DNA of 47,519 nucleotides. Origin: Clostridiales bacterium (GTDB taxonomy: Bacteria; Bacillota; Clostridia; Christensenellales; Aristaeellaceae). The notes beneath the pieces were generated by a model. It made no database searches. It worked only from the letters and a program-made list of their open reading frames with translations, and was not told where the DNA came from. A program made the translations under genes and the position numbers. Location of the stretch: contig JAAYIN010000085.1 in assembly GCA_012523405.1 (NCBI GenBank), forward strand, positions 1 through 47,519. Direction: 5' to 3'. The stretch's first letter is position 1. Every line of letters starts with the position of its first letter. This document shows, piece by piece, positions 33,200 to 41,471 of the stretch.

Positions 33200-35464
33200 T
33201 TAGGAACGCGGGTTGGTGGGCTTGCTGTCTCGCATTTCGCTGGGCGTCATGCCAAAACACTTTTTGAATGCGCGCCTGAATGTGGTTGGGTTGTTATAGC
33301 CCAGATCAAGATACAGCGATGAAAGTCCTTGATCCTTGGCGCCCTTGTCCATGTGCTGCAGTCTGCGCACGGCTTCGTTCAAACGCAGATTTTCAAGGTA
33401 TACAGAGAAGTTCTCTCCCGTGCGTTCCTTAAACATATGGGACAAATAGCTCTCTGAAATGTGGAACTGGTCGGACAGCTTTGTTAAGCACAAAGACGGA
33501 TCGGTGAAATTATCGCGTAAATAGTCCTTGATTTCTGGAATGGGGTCTGACGGTTCGGCGGATTCGACAAAGAAACCGCAAAGTGACAAGGCGATGCTCT
33601 CGTAAAGCGGGAAGGTGGGCACGTCGTTGATTCGTTCATCAATTTGAGCGAGCCGCATCTTCTCGTCCTTGCTCTTTGGCGCGATGGAGAAGCGCGCTCT
33701 AAGAATGGTGTTTTTGATATCGGAGAGAAGGAAGTTCATCATATTAATAGGTAGAGAGCGTTCTTCGATGTTCTCATGATGGATGAGCGTAAACATCTCA
33801 GTGACCTGCGCAGAGTTACCGGTTGCGATAAAGTGCTGGAGCTTTGCGGAAATTTCAACGGGATAATAAACGTTATCCTCTTCCTTTTGAATGACTTCAT
33901 AAGGAAGGTAAATATGATGCTTCGCAGTATAGCGTGAAGCCATTCTGGCTTGTTCATAGGATTCCCATAGCGTGAATGGTTCTGTGCAAACCGTACCAAC
34001 ACCGGTATAAAACCAGAGGGATTCCTCCGACATTAGATGATCGTGCAGCTTCATCACCCTTGTTTGAAGCTCCATTAGCGGGTCTTTGGAATCTGCCGCA
34101 AAGGGCACGAGGATGATGCAGGCATGATCAAGTGAGTTGTAGTGATATACAGGGTAATCGGTTTGCAAAAAGTGCTGAATGCTCTCACCGATGATTTCGT
34201 TTCTTGCAATGGAATCATCCACCTGCGTGCTTTGGCTATATGAAACAGCGAACAAAACCAAGAATTTCAAATCGCCGTCAAGGTGCAAGTAACGCATGAT
34301 ATAGTCAAATTCCTGTCCGGATGAAATATGCCCCGATAGGATTCGGCGCAGGTAAGATGCGCTGAGGAATGGACGCTGTACATCCATTTCTTCCTTAAGC
34401 AAGGCATTATCGCCCTGAACGATTTGTAACTGCTTTCCTAATTGCACGATTGGACGCATGTTTTGCCGTACCATCAGCACAACCACCCATGCAGCCCCTA
34501 AAATGGCTAGTACGATAATGAAGATAAACAATAAATCGTAGTTTCCAAGCGCTTGAGCGCATAAATCCTGGGGCAGAACAAGTAAGTACTTCCAATCATT
34601 ATGGGTGGATTGCTGTGTTAAAAGGTGAAAATCACGATAACTGTCGGGTGTATTCTCCTGAACCAGTAGTTTTTGAAGATCATCACTTAAACTGTAGTCC
34701 GCATCCTTTGCCCCTAGCAGGAATTGAAGAGCTCCTTCACCATTGACCGCAAGCACCATTGCATCAGGCGTGCTGTCTTGCGAGAAGAACAATTGATTTA
34801 GTTGATTCATGTCCCATTCAAACCAAATGATAGCTGGTATTTTTCGCATCATGATGTCATCGATATTGCGAACAAGCCACATTTGATTGGGTATACCGGT
34901 AAAGGCGGACGCATCAAAGTTTCGCTCTGAACCATCGGCCGATACAAGCATATCAAGCCAATCTTCATAGTGATCACTTCGGTACTTGCGGTAGCTTCTA
35001 TAAAACTGGTCTATCTCTGTGAATTGACTTCCAGAGATAATGTAATCATGATTCGTTAAGTAGATATGACTTTCTGTGATGGGTAGGTTTGAAAGGCTGT
35101 ATAATCTAGATGTCAGCACGTTTTTAACGGTGTATGCAGTAAAATAAAACCCGCTCTCATCCCTGCTTTTCATATTTGAAAAACGAATAAAGGTCGAGTC
35201 AATCAGCAATTGTCTAGAATAACTATCCAATGTGGAAAGGCTGTGATCCAGAAAGGATACGTTGCTTTGGAAATTAACAAGCCTTTGATCCCAAAAATCC
35301 GAGCGGGAATTTGATGTCGAGGAAAAATACAAACTAACGCCCATGAGCAGACAGACCAACAAAATAATACTGTAATATAAAGCGATTTTGGCTGGCAGAT
35401 TGTCCCCTGTTTCTTCTTGCGTTGGAGGATGAAATAGAGAGCGAATATTTAGCTTCCTTTTCAA
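33200..35464 (-). CDS. Membrane-bound AraC-type sensor regulator
   Basis: This 754-residue protein has a TM helix at about residues 27-47, an extracellular region of some 260 residues (Cache-like, with many aromatic residues), a second TM near 315 (YDLLFIFIIVLAILGAAWVVVLMV), a cytoplasmic linker and a C-terminal AraC double HTH (LCLTKLSDQFHISESYLSHMFKERTGENFSVYLENLRL and the GYNNPTTFRRAFKKCFGMTPSEMR end). This class is common beside LplABC-type sugar transporters in Clostridia and Paenibacillus and is thought to sense extracellular oligosaccharides. The start is probably TTG at 35464, six bases after GGAGGT. It diverges from the solute-binding protein gene. Confidence 0.9.
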   Translation of the reverse strand: MKRKLNIRSLFHPPTQEETGDNLPAKIALYYSIILLVCLLMGVSLYFSSTSNSRSDFWDQRLVNFQSNVSFLDHSLSTLDSYSRQLLIDSTFIRFSNMKSRDESGFYFTAYTVKNVLTSRLYSLSNLPITESHIYLTNHDYIISGSQFTEIDQFYRSYRKYRSDHYEDWLDMLVSADGSERNFDASAFTGIPNQMWLVRNIDDIMMRKIPAIIWFEWDMNQLNQLFFSQDSTPDAMVLAVNGEGALQFLLGAKDADYSLSDDLQKLLVQENTPDSYRDFHLLTQQSTHNDWKYLLVLPQDLCAQALGNYDLLFIFIIVLAILGAAWVVVLMVRQNMRPIVQLGKQLQIVQGDNALLKEEMDVQRPFLSASYLRRILSGHISSGQEFDYIMRYLHLDGDLKFLVLFAVSYSQSTQVDDSIARNEIIGESIQHFLQTDYPVYHYNSLDHACIILVPFAADSKDPLMELQTRVMKLHDHLMSEESLWFYTGVGTVCTEPFTLWESYEQARMASRYTAKHHIYLPYEVIQKEEDNVYYPVEISAKLQHFIATGNSAQVTEMFTLIHHENIEERSLPINMMNFLLSDIKNTILRARFSIAPKSKDEKMRLAQIDERINDVPTFPLYESIALSLCGFFVESAEPSDPIPEIKDYLRDNFTDPSLCLTKLSDQFHISESYLSHMFKERTGENFSVYLENLRLNEAVRRLQHMDKGAKDQGLSSLYLDLGYNNPTTFRRAFKKCFGMTPSEMRDSKPTNPRS

Positions 35465-35508
35465 GATTGTACCTCCATCATACAAATAATTTATTATTCA
35501 TCTATCAT

Positions 35509-35536
35509 ATTATAACAAATAATCCTTATGTTGCAA
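35509..35536 (-). promoter_or_regulatory. Promoter of the sensor regulator gene
   Basis: The minus strand reads TTGCAA (35536-35531), 16 bases, TATAAT (35514-35509). Confidence 0.6.
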
Positions 35537-35630
35537 GTGCTCACGCGGTATAGGGAAACATTTCTTGCTGAATGAACCCACACTGGAATCATGTGAAAAG
35601 CAGAATTTGTATCCTATTCAAAAAGTGTTC

Positions 35631-35661
35631 CTTGCGTACGTAAGGGCTTACATGCTATTAT
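35631..35661 (+). promoter_or_regulatory. Promoter and palindrome before the solute-binding protein gene
   Basis: TTGCGT (35632-35637), an 18-base spacer and TATTAT (35656-35661). A near-perfect palindrome CCTTGCGTACGTAAGG (35630-35645) overlaps the -35, a plausible regulator site. The rest of the 35486-35728 gap shows no gene. Confidence 0.5.
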
Positions 35662-35728
35662 CTGTACATAAGCAATGCGGATGAGATTAATAGAAACCGC
35701 AGGCAAAAACGAAAGGATGGAACTTATA

Positions 35729-37228
35729 ATGAAAAAACTTCTTTCTCTTATGTTGGTTCTTGCAATGACTTTTACCATGGTAACAGTAGTAGCAAGCGCT
35801 GAAGAAGTCGCAAAGCCCGAAAAAATTACCATCTTGGCAGACACAACCATTTTCTCCGCCAACAATGGCCGTGATGAAATGGAAGCTCGTTGGGAAGAAC
35901 TAACCGGTATTGAACTGGAAATCATCCAACCCGACCATGACGCTTACTACGATGTTATGCAACAGCATATCGCATCTGGCGAATGGCCTGATGTTATGAT
36001 CCTTTCCTCCACTTACTATTCCTCTTATGCTGCAGAAGGCGTTTTGTGGGACATGACCGAAGCTTGGGAAAACAGCGAAACCAAGGCATCTGGTCGTTTC
36101 AGCGGTGATGTTGTATTTGACGGTTTGAAGATTGACGGAAGCCTCTACGGCTTCAGCGCAACTCGCGGCAACGGCTGCGTTACTTATGTAAAGCAAGCTT
36201 GGCTAGATGCAGTTGACATGACCGCTCCTACCAACTTTGAAGAGTATGTAGCAATGCTAGATGCTTTCACCAAGAACGATCCTGATGGCGATGGCGTAGC
36301 TGACACATTCGGCGTATCTGCTGCTGGCTTCATCGGCGCAGAAGCTCCCTTTGTTAACTATCTACCTGAGTTCTATCAGGATGCATATCCCTTCTTTGTA
36401 GCACAGGAAGACGGCACATGGGTTGATGGATTCACCCAGCCTAACATGGAAGCAGCTTTGGCTCGTTTGTCTGATGCATATGCAGCAGGCTACATCGATC
36501 CTACCACCCTTACCAATGGTACTGGGGATTGCCGCAACAAGTTCTATGATGATGGCTTCGGCGCATTCACATACTGGGCAGGCACCTGGGCAACCAACCT
36601 CAAGACCAACCTAGAAGCTAATGAGCTTCCTGGCGACCTAGTAGCACTTGCTCCTATCGCTGAAGTTGGCGCATACTATGACCGTGTTCCTCCAGTCTGG
36701 GCGATCACCTCACAGTGCGAAAACCCCGAAGGTGTATTCAAGTATTTCATCGACACCATGCTTGATGGCAATGAAATGCAGATGCTGTGGACATATGGCG
36801 TAGAAGACGTTCACTACAGCTTCAAAGCAGAAACCATTCTTGAGAAGGAATATGCAGAAGGCCAGTTCCATATGCTCGAGAACCTCGAGAAGGAGGGCAC
36901 CGCATATACCAAGCATCACATTGATCCAATGCTTTCATTGGCAACCTTCGCAGAAGGCGTGTACGATCCTAAAGCTGACAGCGTAAAGCCCGAAGCAGCA
37001 GCAGCAGCACAGCTCTTTAATGAGAGCTCCAAGCTTGCTACAATCGTACCTACCACTGAGGACATGACCATGTACAATGGCGATCTAACCACACTTAAGA
37101 ACGAGCTAGTTGCTAAAGTCACCATGGGCGAAATGACCTATGCTGATGCAATGGCAAAGTTCGAAGCTGATGGCGGCAAGGCTTGGTCTGACGCAATCGT
37201 TGCTTCTCTTAACGCTCTTGCAGAATAA
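35729..37228 (+). CDS. Extracellular sugar-binding protein of an ABC transporter (LplA type)
   Basis: This 499-residue protein fits the large type-1 solute-binding proteins that work with LplB/YtcP permeases. The signal peptide MKKLLSLMLVLAMTFTMVTV is followed by VASAEE, a signal peptidase I site after residue 24, and there is no lipobox Cys, which is unusual because Gram-positive binding proteins are mostly lipoproteins. The mature part has ADTTIFSANNGRDEMEARWEELTGIELEII, typical of the family. Start at 35729 follows AAAGGATG. Synonymous codon choice (many GCA, CTA, ACC) looks tuned for strong expression compared with neighbours. An intercistronic hairpin follows, as often seen after highly expressed binding-protein genes. 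Confidence 0.9.
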   Translation: MKKLLSLMLVLAMTFTMVTVVASAEEVAKPEKITILADTTIFSANNGRDEMEARWEELTGIELEIIQPDHDAYYDVMQQHIASGEWPDVMILSSTYYSSYAAEGVLWDMTEAWENSETKASGRFSGDVVFDGLKIDGSLYGFSATRGNGCVTYVKQAWLDAVDMTAPTNFEEYVAMLDAFTKNDPDGDGVADTFGVSAAGFIGAEAPFVNYLPEFYQDAYPFFVAQEDGTWVDGFTQPNMEAALARLSDAYAAGYIDPTTLTNGTGDCRNKFYDDGFGAFTYWAGTWATNLKTNLEANELPGDLVALAPIAEVGAYYDRVPPVWAITSQCENPEGVFKYFIDTMLDGNEMQMLWTYGVEDVHYSFKAETILEKEYAEGQFHMLENLEKEGTAYTKHHIDPMLSLATFAEGVYDPKADSVKPEAAAAAQLFNESSKLATIVPTTEDMTMYNGDLTTLKNELVAKVTMGEMTYADAMAKFEADGGKAWSDAIVASLNALAE

Positions 37229-37267
37229 GACTAACTAAATAGTCTGATTTCTTAGGAAACACTTAAT

Positions 37268-37305
37268 AGGGACGGTCGCATCCTTTACCCGGTGTGGCCG
37301 TCCCT
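37268..37305 (+). terminator. Intercistronic hairpin after the binding protein gene
   Basis: GGGACGG (37269-37275) pairs with CCGTCCC (37298-37304), extended inward by weaker pairs, then TTTGCTTCTT. The T-run is short, so it probably acts as a partial terminator or mRNA-stabilising hairpin that keeps binding protein levels above permease levels. Confidence 0.6.
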
Positions 37306-37344
37306 TTGCTTCTTAAATATTACGCTTGCACAGGAGGGATTAGA

Positions 37345-38289
37345 GTGAATAATAACAACGTTGCCCAGCCTCTGCGCAAGGCACCGCTAAAGGTCCGTTT
37401 TGAAAAATATAAATGGTTCTATATTATGTTCCTACCAGTCATGGCTTTCTTAATTATCTTTCATTATCTTCCAATGTTTGGTATCAGATTTGCTTTTACC
37501 AAATATAATCTGATCAAAGCTCCGGTCTTTGTTGGATTCGACCAATTCAGACGCCTATTCTCAATGCCTAACTTCTGGTCGGCTTTTTACAATACGCTTG
37601 AGCTGAGTATTGTTAAATTGCTACTCAATACAGGAATGGCGATTATCGCATCACTATTCCTCAATGAAATGATCAGCGAACGCACCAAAAAACTCACCCA
37701 GACAATCATCTACCTACCTCACTTCATGTCTTGGGTTGTTACTGCGTCCGTATTCCAAATGTTGTTTTCGCCCACATCGGCAGGTCTGGTCAACCAGATG
37801 CTGCTAAAAATGGGTGTCATTGATAAAAGTATTTACTTCCTTGGTGATAGTGCGTGGTGGCGCACCACCTACTACATCATCAATGTCTGGAGAGAAACCG
37901 GTTGGGGTACCATTATCTTTATGGCAACCTTGGCAGGTATTGACCCAGGTATCTACGAGGCAGGTTCCATTGATGGTGCGACTAGAATGCAAAAGATGTG
38001 GTATATCACCATTCCTTCGATTGCGAACACCATTTTGACTGTTTTGATTCTAAACCTTGCAAAGGTTATGAACCTTTTTGAATCTGCTTTCGTTTTGCAA
38101 AACGACGCTGTTATGGGAACATCGCAAGTGCTCCAAACTTATGTATACTACCAGACCTTTAATAGCGGTGGTATTCCGGATTATGGTTATACCACTGCAA
38201 TTGGTTTGTTCCGTTCTATCGTTGGCATGTTCTTAGTACTTGCTTGTAACTTTGCAAGTAAAAAAGTACGCGGCCGTTCAATTGTTTAA
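37345..38289 (+). CDS. ABC sugar transporter permease, LplB type
   Basis: This 314-residue permease has six hydrophobic segments and the EAA motif EAGSIDGATRMQKMWYITIPSI that contacts the ATPase. The opening WFYIMFLPVMAFLIIFHYLPMFGI is the LplB family signature. The start is a GTG at 37345, seven bases after AGGAGG. It works with the permease 17 bases downstream and the binding protein upstream. No ATPase gene is present; such systems share a general MsmX/MsmK-like ATPase encoded elsewhere. Confidence 0.93.
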   Translation: MNNNNVAQPLRKAPLKVRFEKYKWFYIMFLPVMAFLIIFHYLPMFGIRFAFTKYNLIKAPVFVGFDQFRRLFSMPNFWSAFYNTLELSIVKLLLNTGMAIIASLFLNEMISERTKKLTQTIIYLPHFMSWVVTASVFQMLFSPTSAGLVNQMLLKMGVIDKSIYFLGDSAWWRTTYYIINVWRETGWGTIIFMATLAGIDPGIYEAGSIDGATRMQKMWYITIPSIANTILTVLILNLAKVMNLFESAFVLQNDAVMGTSQVLQTYVYYQTFNSGGIPDYGYTTAIGLFRSIVGMFLVLACNFASKKVRGRSIV

Positions 38290-38306
38290 GAAAGGAGGAC
38301 AATCAT

Positions 38307-39188
38307 ATGACAGTTCAAAATACTACGCCTCATACGCCTGTACTTAACAAGCCGAAGAGCACATTCAAACTATTTAACCTAGTTAACGGTCTTGTGTTTT
38401 TCGTCTTTTGCCTGTTCATTATCATCCCATTGTGGAAGGTGCTTGTCGACTCCTTTGACCTGAGTACCGGTTATGGTATGAAGCTATGGCCAAAGAGATT
38501 TGGACTTGCAGGCTATACCTCGGTATTTACCAACAAGTCGCTTTATACGCCTTTGATCAACTCCGTGATTACAACCGTTGCAGGTACATTCATGGGTCTG
38601 TTGCTGTCCACGCTGGGCGCTTATGTTCTGATTCAGTTTGACATGCCTGGCCGTAATTTCTTTGCGAATTTCTTGCTTTTCACCATGATCTTTGAAGGCG
38701 GTATGATCCCGACTTACTTGGTTATGAAAGACATGCATTTGGTTAACACCCTATGGGCAGTTATTTTGCTTCCAGCAATCAATGTGTATAACTTGGTGCT
38801 GATGCGTAACTTCTTTGAGGGCATTCCGCAAAGTCTGTTTGAATCGGCGGAACTGGATGGCTGCACACCGATGCAGACATTCTACAAGATTGTTCTTCCG
38901 CTTTCAAAGGCTGCACTTGCATCCATTGGTCTGATGTTTGCAGTTGCATATTGGAACGATTATACCAACTATAAGCTTTACATCACAAAGGAAACAATGT
39001 ACAATTTCCAGATGAAGCTTCGTTCTATCATGATGGGTTCGGATTTGCCGGCGGCAAACGGCGGTGCAGCAGAAAACACCGTTCAAAACGCAGCTGTTAT
39101 CGTAGCCATTCTTCCTTTCATGGTTCTGTATCCTTTCTTGCAGAAGTATTTTGTTAAGGGCGTCAACATTGGTGCCGTTAAGGGGTAA
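38307..39188 (+). CDS. ABC sugar transporter permease, YtcP type
   Basis: This 293-residue permease has about six hydrophobic segments and the EAA motif ESAELDGCTPMQTFYKIVLPLSKAA. Its N-terminal LFNLVNGLVFFVFCLFIIIPLWKVL and PFLQKYFVKGVNIGAVKG ending are typical of carbohydrate permeases paired with LplB. AAGGAGG precedes the ATG. The next gene starts seven bases after its stop, so transport and enzyme genes are one operon. Confidence 0.94.
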   Translation: MTVQNTTPHTPVLNKPKSTFKLFNLVNGLVFFVFCLFIIIPLWKVLVDSFDLSTGYGMKLWPKRFGLAGYTSVFTNKSLYTPLINSVITTVAGTFMGLLLSTLGAYVLIQFDMPGRNFFANFLLFTMIFEGGMIPTYLVMKDMHLVNTLWAVILLPAINVYNLVLMRNFFEGIPQSLFESAELDGCTPMQTFYKIVLPLSKAALASIGLMFAVAYWNDYTNYKLYITKETMYNFQMKLRSIMMGSDLPAANGGAAENTVQNAAVIVAILPFMVLYPFLQKYFVKGVNIGAVKG

Positions 39189-39195
39189 TAATCAT

Positions 39196-39906
39196 ATGAA
39201 TACTATATTCTGGGCAGCAGATTCTACTGTAAAACAGAATGCAATCTTGACCTATCCTCAAACGGGGATAGGTCAGGTTTTTCATTTGTATGCAAAGCCA
39301 ACGATTCGCATTGAAAACCACGCGGAAAATGGTAGAAGCACAAAGAGTTTTTTGGATGAGGGACGTCTTGCGATGATCTATGATCGGATCGAAGAAGGTG
39401 ATTTCCTCTTTATTCAGTTTGGGCACAACGACGAAAAAACGGGCGATCCTGCTCGTTATTCCGATCCTGATGCGGAATATATGGAAAATCTTGGACGGCT
39501 TATCAATGCAGCGCGAAACAAGAAAGCATATCCTGTGCTGATTACGCCGCTGACGAGGCGTAATTACCGCGATGATAACCAAGAATATTCGCATGAAAAA
39601 TACGCTATTGCGATGAAGAAAACAGCGAAGTTGCTTGATGTTCCGCTGGTCGACCTATGCGCTAAGAGCGAAGCACTTGTGGACCTCATTGGGGAGAAAA
39701 GCAAGGCGTATTATATGCATATCCCAGCAGGTATGTACTCGCGCTATCCTGATGGGCTGACAGATAATACGCATCTGCGATACGAAGGTGCAGTTGTGTT
39801 TGCAGGTCTTATTGCGCAGGAATTATTTGCTCTGGGCGGAATTTATGCGGAGCTGCTGGTAGACGGCTATGAAGCGCTGATCAAGGAGTCATCAAATGAA
39901 AAATAA
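39196..39906 (+). CDS. SGNH hydrolase, likely rhamnogalacturonan acetylesterase
   Basis: This 236-residue GDSL/SGNH esterase resembles the RhgT/YesT group that removes acetyl groups from rhamnogalacturonan. Block I is AADSTV (Ser nucleophile, residue 9), block II NGRSTKSF, block III FGHNDEKTGD (Asn oxyanion residue) and block V DNTHL (Asp-His). No signal peptide is present, so it should act in the cytoplasm on imported acetylated oligosaccharides. The start at 39196 lies between the permease stop and the next gene, with GGGGTAATAA as the weak ribosome site; it overlaps the GH43 gene by 11 bases. Confidence 0.88.
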   Translation: MNTIFWAADSTVKQNAILTYPQTGIGQVFHLYAKPTIRIENHAENGRSTKSFLDEGRLAMIYDRIEEGDFLFIQFGHNDEKTGDPARYSDPDAEYMENLGRLINAARNKKAYPVLITPLTRRNYRDDNQEYSHEKYAIAMKKTAKLLDVPLVDLCAKSEALVDLIGEKSKAYYMHIPAGMYSRYPDGLTDNTHLRYEGAVVFAGLIAQELFALGGIYAELLVDGYEALIKESSNEK

Positions 39907-41467
39907 AAGGCTATATTACGCGGACAAGCAGAATGGTGAGTATCAAAACCCCATTCTATTTGCTGATTATTCCGATCCTGATGTGATCCGCGTGGGCGAT
40001 ACATACTATATGGTTGCATCGTCGTTTAACTATGTACCGGGGTTACCGATTCTAACGTCTCACGATTTGGTCAACTGGGAATTGGTGAACTATGCATTGC
40101 CCAATATCCCATATGCGCGTTATGAAGTTCCGCAGCATTCCCAAGGGGTTTGGGCTCCTGCGATTCGCTACCGTGATGATGAGTTCTATATCTTTGTGGG
40201 TATGCCCGATGAAGGCATCTTCATGCTCAAAACGAAAGACCCGCTAGGGCAGTGGAGTGAACCGGTTTGTTTGCTGGAAGGCAAGGGCTTGATTGATCCG
40301 TGCCCATTTTGGGATGAGGATGGCAAGGCTTATGTGGTTCACGGCTTTGCAAGAAGCCGCATTGGGTTTAAGAGCTTTCTTGGCATCTTCCCGATGACGC
40401 CTGATGGCACAAAAGCAATCGGCACTGACCATTTGCTGTATAATGGGCTGGAAACCCAGCCTACCATTGAAGGACCGAAGGTTCATCGCAGAGGGGAGTA
40501 CCTCTATATATTCGCACCTGCGGGCGGCGTGGAAACAGGTTGGCAGACAGTGCTTCGTGCAAAAGACATTCATGGACCGTTTGAGGAACGCGTGGTCATG
40601 AGGCAAGGAACGTCAAGTACGAACGGTCCTCATCAAGGCGCATGGATAGAGGATACCAGTGGCAAGGACTGGTTTGTTCATTTCCAATCGCTTGGCGCAT
40701 ATGGCCGCATAGTCCATTTGCAGCCAATGCGCTGGACAGCGGATGGTTGGCCATATATCGGCATGGATAGCGGCGATACAGAGTGGGGCATGCCCTGCGA
40801 TTCATACGAGAAACCATATGCGGCTTGTCATTGTGAGCCTACATCACTTCTTGCTTCTGACGATTTTTCTTCGGATAAGCTTGCTCTTCAGTGGCAGTTC
40901 ATGGGTAACTGGCGATCTGATTTTTTCTCGCTTACGGAGAGGGAGCAGAGCATTCGGCTGTTTGCTCGGCGGCTACCTGAAGGCTGTGAGCCGATTTTGT
41001 GGCAATGTCCGCAGGCAATGACTCAAAAGCTTGTTTGTCCGGCTTTTTGCGCAAGTGTGGTTCTTGATGCATCAGGACTGAATCATGGCGAACAAGCAGG
41101 GTTTGCACTGATGGGCGGACAATATGCATATGTAGCAATGAGGAAGAATGCGGAAGGCTTCACACTGGTACATGCGGGGTCACATGGCGATGCACATACG
41201 GAATCTGTGCTGGAAAGCAAGAACCTCCGCACAGCCAAACTCACACTGCATATGGAACTTCAATGTGTTGACGGTCAACCGAAAGTCTGCTTTGGTTATT
41301 GTGTTGACGGCAATGCATTCGTACCCCTTGCTAAGCCTTTTTTCCCATCGCGACATACATGGGTAGGTGCAAAACCCACATTGTTTGTGATGTCCTATGA
41401 CCAATGCGAAGGCGATGTAGGGCATGCGGACTTTAGTCAGTATCAAGTCATAGCCATGAAGGAGTGA
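39896..41467 (+). CDS. Glycoside hydrolase family 43 enzyme
   Basis: This 523-residue protein has a five-bladed beta-propeller GH43 domain (residues about 15-300) and a C-terminal beta-sandwich (about 320-520). Catalytic residues can be placed at ADYSDPDVIRVGDTYYMV (Asp base), LLEGKGLIDPCPFWDEDGKAYVVHGF (pKa-modulating Asp) and TIEGPKVHRRGEYLY (Glu acid). GH43 members are alpha-L-arabinofuranosidases, beta-xylosidases or exo-galactosidases; arabinan or galactan side chains of rhamnogalacturonan I are the likely target here, by context. No signal peptide, so cytoplasmic. GGAGT precedes the start; translation is coupled to the esterase gene. Confidence 0.92.
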   Translation: MKNKRLYYADKQNGEYQNPILFADYSDPDVIRVGDTYYMVASSFNYVPGLPILTSHDLVNWELVNYALPNIPYARYEVPQHSQGVWAPAIRYRDDEFYIFVGMPDEGIFMLKTKDPLGQWSEPVCLLEGKGLIDPCPFWDEDGKAYVVHGFARSRIGFKSFLGIFPMTPDGTKAIGTDHLLYNGLETQPTIEGPKVHRRGEYLYIFAPAGGVETGWQTVLRAKDIHGPFEERVVMRQGTSSTNGPHQGAWIEDTSGKDWFVHFQSLGAYGRIVHLQPMRWTADGWPYIGMDSGDTEWGMPCDSYEKPYAACHCEPTSLLASDDFSSDKLALQWQFMGNWRSDFFSLTEREQSIRLFARRLPEGCEPILWQCPQAMTQKLVCPAFCASVVLDASGLNHGEQAGFALMGGQYAYVAMRKNAEGFTLVHAGSHGDAHTESVLESKNLRTAKLTLHMELQCVDGQPKVCFGYCVDGNAFVPLAKPFFPSRHTWVGAKPTLFVMSYDQCEGDVGHADFSQYQVIAMKE

Positions 41468-41471
41468 GTTG

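Noticed and set aside
35486-35728. A catabolite-responsive (cre) site for CcpA before the transporter operon
   Set aside because: No stretch matches TGWAANCGNTNWCA well enough by eye.
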